A stretch of DNA of 37,146 bases from an uncultured Clostridium sp. (GTDB lineage: Bacteria; Bacillota; Clostridia; Lachnospirales; Lachnospiraceae). Below the pieces are notes generated by a model. The model did no database searches. It was not told the origin of the DNA and worked only from the letters and a program-made list of their open reading frames with translations. A program made the position numbers and the translations under genes. The DNA is taken from contig UQFC01000016.1 of the NCBI GenBank assembly GCA_900540335.1, forward strand, positions 1 to 37,146, written 5' to 3'. Positions 31,745-37,146 of the stretch are shown here, piece after piece. The first letter of the stretch is position 1. Every line of letters starts with the position of its first letter.

Positions 31745-33503
31745 GACCGGCGTTATCTACGGAATCAACGGCCCCATTGTCTATCTGAAGGGCGATCCCG
31801 GATTTACCATGAATGAAATGGTATATGTCGGCAAAGAAAACCTGGTAGGCGAGGTAATCGGCCTGACCTCCAAGGGCACTACCGTTCAGGTTTATGAGGA
31901 AACTACAGGAATCAAACCGGGAGAAATCGTAACCGGAACCGGCGCTCCGGTATCTGTTACCCTGGCCCCCGGTATCCTGACCAACATTTTCGACGGCATT
32001 GAACGTCCGTTAAGTGAAATTGCAAAAACAGGCGGCGCCTACATTAACCGCGGCGTCAGCGTAGACTCCCTGGATACGGAGAAAAAATGGCAGACTCATA
32101 TGACGGTAAAAAAAGGCGACCGTGTTTACGGCGGCACGATTATTGCCGAGGTTCCGGAAACTCCTGCCATTGTACACAAGGTTATGGTTCCTCCGGACAA
32201 GGAGGGCTATGTGCTGGATGTGGTTTCTGACGGCGAATATACCATCAACGAGCCGTTAGTTACTCTCCAGGAGCCGGACGGCACAGAAACCAGACTGACC
32301 ATGACCCAGAAATGGCCCATCCGTGTGGCCCGCCCCACCAGCCAGCGTTTTCCGGCTTCCCAGCCTCTGATTACCGGACAGAGAATTCTGGATACGCTCT
32401 TTCCTCTGGCAAAGGGCGGCACTGCTGCCATTCCCGGCGGTTTCGGTACAGGAAAAACCATGACACAGCACCAGATTGCCAAGTGGTCTGATGCAAATAT
32501 TATCATCTACATCGGCTGCGGTGAGCGGGGCAATGAGATGACTCAGGTTCTGGAAGAATTTTCAGAGCTGATTGACCCGAAAACAGGACGTCCTCTGATG
32601 GATCGGACTACTCTGATTGCCAATACCTCCAATATGCCGGTAGCTGCCCGTGAAGCAAGTCTGTATGCCGGACTGACCCTGGCTGAGTATTACCGGGACA
32701 TGGGCTATCATGTTGCCATTATGGCCGACTCCACCTCCCGATGGGCAGAGGCTCTCCGTGAGCTTTCCGGACGTCTGGAGGAAATGCCCGCCGAGGAAGG
32801 CTTCCCGGCTTACCTGGCATCCAAGCTTTCCGCTTTCTATGAGAGAGCCGGAATGATGCAGAACTTAAACGGAACCGAAGGCAGCGTTACTATCATCGGC
32901 GCCGTATCCCCCCAGGGCGGAGACTTCTCCGAGCCTGTAACCCAGAATACCAAGCGTTTTGTCCGCTGCTTCTGGGGTCTGGACAAGAGCCTGGCCTATG
33001 CCAGACATTTCCCGGCCATTTCCTGGCTTACCAGCTACTCAGAATACTTAAACGATCTGGGTCCCTGGTACACAGAGCATGTGGATAAAAAGTTTGTGGA
33101 TTACCGCAACCGGATCGTCTATCTTCTTTCCCAGGAAAGCAGCCTGATGGAAATTGTAAAGCTGATCGGCGGCGATGTACTGCCGGATGACCAGAAGCTG
33201 ATCCTGGAAATCGCAAAGGTAATCCGCGTAGGCTTCCTTCAGCAGAATGCCTTCCACAAGGACGATACCTGTGTCCCCATGGAAAAGCAGTTTAAAATGA
33301 TGGAAGTGATTCTGTACCTGTACAAGAAATCACGTTCTCTGATTTCCATGGGAATGCCCATGTCTGTATTAAAGGAGAATCCGATTTTCGATAAAGTCAT
33401 TGCCATCAAGTACGATGTTCCCAATGACAATCTGGCTATGCTGGATGATTATAAAAAACAGATTGATGCCTTCTACGATGATGTCGTAGAGAGGAATGCA
33501 TAA
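31737..33503 (+). CDS. ntpA: V-type ATPase catalytic subunit A
   Basis: The 588-residue catalytic subunit, with Walker A GGFGTGKT (234-241), catalytic-Glu segment GERGNE (262-267), and the A-specific non-homologous insert at about 110-190. ADSTSRWAEALRE and SPQGGDFSEPV are also family-typical. Known reaction: ATP hydrolysis or synthesis at the A/B interface coupled to ion movement. The start ATG 31737 follows GGAGG by 8 nt and overlaps the ntpE stop; the in-frame upstream extension to 31716 lies inside ntpE and is not used. Length is normal. Confidence 0.97.
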   Translation: MTKTGVIYGINGPIVYLKGDPGFTMNEMVYVGKENLVGEVIGLTSKGTTVQVYEETTGIKPGEIVTGTGAPVSVTLAPGILTNIFDGIERPLSEIAKTGGAYINRGVSVDSLDTEKKWQTHMTVKKGDRVYGGTIIAEVPETPAIVHKVMVPPDKEGYVLDVVSDGEYTINEPLVTLQEPDGTETRLTMTQKWPIRVARPTSQRFPASQPLITGQRILDTLFPLAKGGTAAIPGGFGTGKTMTQHQIAKWSDANIIIYIGCGERGNEMTQVLEEFSELIDPKTGRPLMDRTTLIANTSNMPVAAREASLYAGLTLAEYYRDMGYHVAIMADSTSRWAEALRELSGRLEEMPAEEGFPAYLASKLSAFYERAGMMQNLNGTEGSVTIIGAVSPQGGDFSEPVTQNTKRFVRCFWGLDKSLAYARHFPAISWLTSYSEYLNDLGPWYTEHVDKKFVDYRNRIVYLLSQESSLMEIVKLIGGDVLPDDQKLILEIAKVIRVGFLQQNAFHKDDTCVPMEKQFKMMEVILYLYKKSRSLISMGMPMSVLKENPIFDKVIAIKYDVPNDNLAMLDDYKKQIDAFYDDVVERNA

Positions 33504-33516
33504 GGAGGGGTTAGAA

Positions 33517-34929
33517 ATGGCAATTGAATATTTAGGTTTAAGTGCAATTAACGGCCCCATGGTAGTACTGGAAGGCGTTTCCGGCGCCGCCTACGATGAA
33601 ATCGTGGAAATGGTTGTAGACGGCAATAAAAAGAAGCTGGGCCGCGTCATTGAGGTTTATGAGGACAAGGCTATTATTCAGGTATTTGAAGGCACAGAGG
33701 GACTGGGACTGCGCAATGTCCACACCCGCCTGACCGGACATCCCATGGTTCTCGGCGTTTCCGAGGATATGCTGGGCCGGACCATGAACGGAACCGGCGT
33801 GCCGATTGACGGACTGGGAGATATTGTTCCGGACAAAATGCTGGATGTAAACGGACAGCCCTTAAACCCGGTTACACGGGAATATCCCAGAAACTATATC
33901 AGAACCGGTATCTCTGCAATCGATGGACTGATGACCCTGATCCGTGGGCAGAAGCTGCCGATATTCTCAGGAAACGGTCTGCCCCATGATCAGCTGGCTG
34001 CACAGATTGTTCAGCAGGCTTCTCTGGGTGATGATTCTGACGAGGAATTTGCCATTGTCTTTGCTGCCATGGGCGTTAAGCATGATGTGGCTGATTTCTT
34101 CCGCCGCACCTTTGAGGAAAGCGGTGTTTCCTCCCATGTAGCCATGTTTTTGAACCTGGCAAATGATCCTGTGGTTGAGCGTCTGATTACTCCCAAGGTT
34201 GCCCTGACTCTGGCTGAATATCTGGCCTTTGAGAAGAATATGCACATTCTGGTAATCCTGACGGATATGACCTCCTTTGCCGAGGCCATGCGTGAGGTTT
34301 CCTCCTCCAAGGGAGAGATTCCTTCCCGAAAGGGCTTCCCCGGATACCTCTACAGTGAGCTGGCCGCCCTGTACGAGCGGGCCGGAATTGTAAAGGGCGT
34401 CAATGGCTCTGTTACTCAGATTCCCATTCTGACCATGCCCAATGACGATATTACCCACCCCATTCCGGACCTGACCGGCTACATTACAGAGGGACAGATT
34501 GTTCTGGACCGCTCCTTAAACGGACAGTCCATCTATCCGCCCATTAACGTACTGCCCAGTCTGTCCCGTCTGATGAAGGACGGTATCGGCGAGGGCTTTA
34601 CCAGAGCGGATCATCAGGCTGTGGCCAACCAGCTCTTCTCCTGCTATGCCAAGGTAGGCGATGCCCGCGCCCTGGCTTCTGTTATCGGTGAAGATGAGCT
34701 GTCGCCTCTGGATAAAAAATATCTTGTTTTCGGAAAAGCCTTTGAGGAACAGTTTGTGGGACAGGATCCCCATGACAACCGGAATATTATCAAAACTCTG
34801 GATATCGGCTGGAAGCTTTTAGGCCTTCTGCCCAGAGAGGAGCTTGACCGGATTGACACCAGGATTCTGGATCAGTATTATCAGCCGGCTTCCCCGGAGG
34901 AACAGGGCGGTTCTTCCGATGTCCGGTAA
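33517..34929 (+). CDS. ntpB: V-type ATPase non-catalytic subunit B
   Basis: A 470-residue homologue of subunit A without a functional P-loop: the region reads GQKLPIFSGNGLPHDQLAAQI in place of Walker A, the usual B-subunit state. ILTDMTSFAEAMREVSSSKGEIPSRKGFPGYLYSELA and PSLSRLMKDGIGEG (B-type Arg region) mark the family. The start ATG 33517 follows AGGAGG; the frame back to 33496 overlaps ntpA and is not needed. It lies 13 bp after ntpA and 15 bp before ntpD. Confidence 0.97.
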   Translation: MAIEYLGLSAINGPMVVLEGVSGAAYDEIVEMVVDGNKKKLGRVIEVYEDKAIIQVFEGTEGLGLRNVHTRLTGHPMVLGVSEDMLGRTMNGTGVPIDGLGDIVPDKMLDVNGQPLNPVTREYPRNYIRTGISAIDGLMTLIRGQKLPIFSGNGLPHDQLAAQIVQQASLGDDSDEEFAIVFAAMGVKHDVADFFRRTFEESGVSSHVAMFLNLANDPVVERLITPKVALTLAEYLAFEKNMHILVILTDMTSFAEAMREVSSSKGEIPSRKGFPGYLYSELAALYERAGIVKGVNGSVTQIPILTMPNDDITHPIPDLTGYITEGQIVLDRSLNGQSIYPPINVLPSLSRLMKDGIGEGFTRADHQAVANQLFSCYAKVGDARALASVIGEDELSPLDKKYLVFGKAFEEQFVGQDPHDNRNIIKTLDIGWKLLGLLPREELDRIDTRILDQYYQPASPEEQGGSSDVR

Positions 34930-34944
34930 GCAGGAGGGATTGTC

Positions 34945-35568
34945 ATGAATCCGAATACATTTCCAACAAAAGGAAATCTGATTCTTGCAAAGAATTCCCT
35001 GGCTCTTGCCAGCCAGGGCTATGAGCTGATGGACAAGAAGAGAAATATTCTTCTGCGGGAGCTGATGGGCTTAATCGATCAGGCAAAGGATATCCAGGCT
35101 GAGATTGACTCCACCTTCCGCGAAGCCTATCAGGCTCTTCAGAAAGCCAATATCGAACTGGGAATTCATTATGTTCAGGATATTGCGGCCTCTGTTCCCT
35201 TAGAACAGTCTATCCGCATCAAAACCCGCAGTATTATGGGTACTGAGATTCCCCTGGTTCAGTCCCAGTCCGACTGGCCCAATCTGACCTATGCCTTTTA
35301 CAGTTCGTCGGAGGCTCTGGATCAGGCCCGGATGAATTTTGAAAAGGTAAAGGAGCTGACCATCAAGCTGTCTATGGTGGAGAATTCCGCCTACCGGCTT
35401 GCCAGCAGCATCCGCAAAACCCAGAAACGGGCCAATGCACTGAAAAATATCACCATTCCGACTTATCAGAATCTTGTCACTACCATCAGCAACGCGCTGG
35501 AGGAAAAGGACAGAGAGGAATTTACCAGACTGAAGGTCATTAAAAGAAGCAAGTCTTCAGATAACTAA
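34945..35568 (+). CDS. ntpD: V-type ATPase subunit D
   Basis: A 207-residue helical protein with the D-family start FPTKGNLILAKNSLALASQGYELMDKKRNILLRELM in the first 50 residues and a C-terminal helix TQKRANALKNITIPTYQNLV. The two long helices form the antiparallel coiled coil of the central rotor shaft. GGAGG lies 7 nt before the ATG. It is the last gene of the operon, just before a perfect terminator. Confidence 0.95.
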   Translation: MNPNTFPTKGNLILAKNSLALASQGYELMDKKRNILLRELMGLIDQAKDIQAEIDSTFREAYQALQKANIELGIHYVQDIAASVPLEQSIRIKTRSIMGTEIPLVQSQSDWPNLTYAFYSSSEALDQARMNFEKVKELTIKLSMVENSAYRLASSIRKTQKRANALKNITIPTYQNLVTTISNALEEKDREEFTRLKVIKRSKSSDN

Positions 35569-35576
35569 AAAAGAAG

Positions 35577-35618
35577 GGGCGCAGCCCAATCATCACTGTG
35601 AATGATTGGGCTGCGCCC
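35577..35618. terminator. Bidirectional terminator of the V-ATPase operon and the PatB/MalY gene
   Basis: Arms 35577-35593 and 35602-35618 pair perfectly over 17 bp (GGGCGCAGCCCAATCAT and its complement) around an 8-nt loop. T-rich tails exist on both strands, and the two convergent genes end 8 bp on either side. Confidence 0.95.
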
Positions 35619-35625
35619 TTGAGTT

Positions 35626-36840
35626 TTATTTGGCATGAAATACATACTTGTCCAGACGTTCAAAAGCTTCCTTTACGCGGGAAAGCGGAAGAGCCAGATT
35701 CATGCGCAGATGACAGGGGCCGTGAAACATCCGCCCGTCCTGAACTGCAACTCCCACCTTCCAGGCCGCCTGCTCAACCTCTTCAATGGTTTTTCCATGG
35801 GCTTCGCACCACCTGGTACAGTCAATAAACAGCATGTAGGTTCCCTCCGGTCTGCTGACCTCTACTCCCTCAAAATGCTCTTTAATATAATTGCAGGCAT
35901 AATTTACATTTTCTGTCAGCACCTGGCGAAGCTCATCCACCCACTCATATCCTTCCGGACGGTAAGCCCCCAGCAGAGCATGCATGGAAAGCACATTCAT
36001 GCTGTTATAATGGCTCAGAGAGGACTCCTTTTCCACACGTTCCCGAATCCACGGATTGTAAATAATGTGATAGCTGCCCACCAGACCGGCCAGGTTGAAG
36101 GTCTTAGAAGGCGCATATACAGCGACTGTCCGGCTGCGGGCATCCTCACTGACCGACTGGGTCGGAATATGTCTGTGTCCGTCCAGAATCAAGTCAGACC
36201 ATATCTCATCAGAAACAACGAAAACATCATGCTTCCGATACAGCTCCATTGCCCGTTCCAGCTCCCAGCGCTCCCATACACGGCCGCAGGGATTGTGAGG
36301 GCTGCATAAAATCGCCGCATGAATTCTGTTCTCCACAAGCTTTCTCTCCATGTCCTCATAGTCCATGCGCCATACACCGTTTTCATCCTGAACCAGCGGA
36401 CTGTGTACAATGTTGTAGCCGTTATTTTTAAGAGATTTGGTAAATCCGATATAGGTCGGCTGATGAACCAGCACATTGTCGCCTCTGGAACAGAATACAT
36501 TCAGAGCGCTGATAACGCCGCCCAGAACACCATTTTCATAGCCAATATGCTCCGGCTTCAGACCGGTCACTCCATTTCGTTTCTCCTGCCACTGGATAAT
36601 CGCGTCAAAGTATTCCTCCGTAGGATCAAAATATCCGTATGCCGGATGCTCTGCCCGCCTGATGATTGCCTCCGGAATCGTGGGAACTGTCGGAAAATTC
36701 ATATCAGCTACCCACATGGGAATCACATCAAAGCCCTCCTCCGGCTTTTCCGGTGCAAATCCATCTCTTGTCCCCAGTCCGTCTACTGCAATCGCATCTT
36801 TTCCGTGACGATCCATAATGGATGTAAAATCGTACTTCAT
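35626..36840 (-). CDS. PatB/MalY-type PLP-dependent C-S beta-lyase / aminotransferase
   Basis: A 404-residue fold-type I PLP enzyme. The cofactor Lys246 is in YAPSKTFNLAGL; Asn183 in CSPHNPCGRVW and Asp211 in VSDEIWSDL contact PLP. PMWVADMNFPT near the N-terminus and the SKTFNLAG motif are characteristic of the MalY/PatB branch (cystathionine beta-lyase activity) rather than AspC. Known reaction: cleavage of cystathionine or cysteine conjugates to a thiol, pyruvate and ammonia; the true substrate is uncertain. The start ATG has GAGGAGGG upstream. It is a single-gene unit with a strong promoter, convergent with the V-ATPase operon. Confidence 0.9.
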   Translation of the reverse strand: MKYDFTSIMDRHGKDAIAVDGLGTRDGFAPEKPEEGFDVIPMWVADMNFPTVPTIPEAIIRRAEHPAYGYFDPTEEYFDAIIQWQEKRNGVTGLKPEHIGYENGVLGGVISALNVFCSRGDNVLVHQPTYIGFTKSLKNNGYNIVHSPLVQDENGVWRMDYEDMERKLVENRIHAAILCSPHNPCGRVWERWELERAMELYRKHDVFVVSDEIWSDLILDGHRHIPTQSVSEDARSRTVAVYAPSKTFNLAGLVGSYHIIYNPWIRERVEKESSLSHYNSMNVLSMHALLGAYRPEGYEWVDELRQVLTENVNYACNYIKEHFEGVEVSRPEGTYMLFIDCTRWCEAHGKTIEEVEQAAWKVGVAVQDGRMFHGPCHLRMNLALPLSRVKEAFERLDKYVFHAK

Positions 36841-36865
36841 TCTTTCGCCCTCCTCATATGTCTAT

Positions 36866-36894
36866 ATGATAAATGTCCCTCTTGCAGCTGTCAA
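36866..36894 (-). promoter_or_regulatory. Promoter of the PatB/MalY gene
   Basis: On the minus strand TTGACA (36889-36894), 17-bp spacer, TATCAT (36866-36871), about 25 bp before the start codon; near-consensus sigma-A. Confidence 0.8.
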
Positions 36895-36945
36895 CAGGCA
36901 TGAAAGGGGTTTTCTTCATAGAATCAATCACACCGGGAAACCGTT

Positions 36946-36980
36946 TCTGCCGCGGCCATTTTTACAGCGCCCGCGGCAGA
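36946..36980 (-). terminator. GC-rich inverted repeat at the end of the TRIC-family gene
   Basis: TCTGCCGCGG (36946-36955) and CCGCGGCAGA (36971-36980) are a perfect 10-bp inverted repeat overlapping the stop codon. No T-run follows on the minus strand, so it is a weak or Rho-assisted terminator at most. Confidence 0.4.
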
Positions 36981-37146
36981 TTCCACTTATAATGGCGGGC
37001 CAGAACGCGGATCACTACCACCAGGGATGCGCTGAGAATCAGATCCCAGTCGCTTTCCAGAACCTTCTGCAGAAGCACATAGCTGACCGCCCCTGCCAGA
37101 GACGCGCAGGCATACACATGGCGGCGCAGCACAGCCGGTGTCTCTC
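36962..37146 (-). CDS. TRIC/UPF0126-family membrane protein, C-terminal fragment (partial)
   Basis: The frame enters from the right edge of the window and stops at 36962. The visible 61 residues begin ETPAVLRRHVYACASLAGA and contain two hydrophobic helices, ending RVLARHYKWNLPRAL. This matches the C-terminal end of trimeric intracellular cation channel (UPF0126/YadS-like) proteins, which carry the P-A-V-L-R-R-E/H-x-Y-A motif after a Gly-rich loop. The N-terminal part is outside the window. The call is by recognition of the motif and is less certain because of the short length. Confidence 0.65.
   Translation of the reverse strand, partial: ETPAVLRRHVYACASLAGAVSYVLLQKVLESDWDLILSASLVVVIRVLARHYKWNLPRAL

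Overview
The window reads as chromosome of a Gram-positive, gut-type Clostridia (Bacillota), most likely a Lachnospiraceae member. The reasons are roughly 45-50% GC, strong AGGAGG-type ribosome binding sites, textbook sigma-A promoters (TTGACA-17-TATAAT class), a secretin-less Tad/Flp pilus locus with a DUF5702 protein, a V-type ATPase operon in the Clostridia order, and a DUF2508 (YaaL) protein. The genus cannot be fixed from the sequence alone. I see no insertion sequence, phage gene, integrase or CRISPR array; this looks like ordinary core/accessory chromosome.

Left block (81-7222, minus strand): a compact Tad/Flp-type pilus operon read from a strong promoter at 7194-7222. In transcription order it holds prepilin peptidase, a CpaE/TadZ-like ParA-fold protein, the CpaF/TadA ATPase, TadB, a long TadC, a 58-residue Flp1-type pilin, and a 650-residue DUF5702 protein. 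Several genes overlap, and several appear to start at GTG, TTG or possibly CTG.

Carbohydrate block (7377-13191, plus strand): a NagE-type N-acetylglucosamine PTS permease (EIICB, no EIIA) with its own promoter and terminator; a small ArsR-family regulator over a probable autoregulatory palindrome; then DUF2508, an intracellular GH13 alpha-glucan hydrolase and the glycogen branching enzyme GlgB in one direction.

Signalling and envelope block (13298-19028): an APH/choline-kinase-fold phosphotransferase with its own promoter and terminator, an OmpR-family response regulator and a 767-residue histidine kinase. A shared bidirectional terminator separates these from a convergent lipoprotein with four peptidoglycan-binding repeats and an NlpC/P60 hydrolase domain.

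Sugar-acid block (19116-23700): a GntP permease and an IlvD/Edd-family dehydratase (minus strand), divergent from a FadR/FCD regulator (plus strand). Four copies of GACRTCTTRT lie in the shared intergenic region, two of them at predicted transcription starts, so this looks like a self-contained aldonate (gluconate-like) uptake and dehydration regulon.

Housekeeping block (23726-26762): tRNA-Lys(CTT) with its own promoter and terminator, thioredoxin, a possible 45-residue small protein, the tRNA m7G46 methyltransferase TrmB, and an unusual DUF4145 / disordered / transmembrane / SH3b protein.

Right block (27021-35618): a complete nine-gene V-type ATPase operon (G/H-like, C, I, K, F, E, A, B, D) ending in a 17-bp perfect bidirectional terminator shared with a convergent PatB/MalY-type C-S lyase. 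The window closes with the C-terminal fragment of a TRIC/UPF0126 membrane protein.

Nothing here is a clearly unprecedented system. The best leads are the architecture of the monoderm Tad locus (DUF5702, a TadC with a large extracytoplasmic insertion, unusual starts), the DUF4145-SH3b membrane protein, and the GACRTCTTRT regulon.
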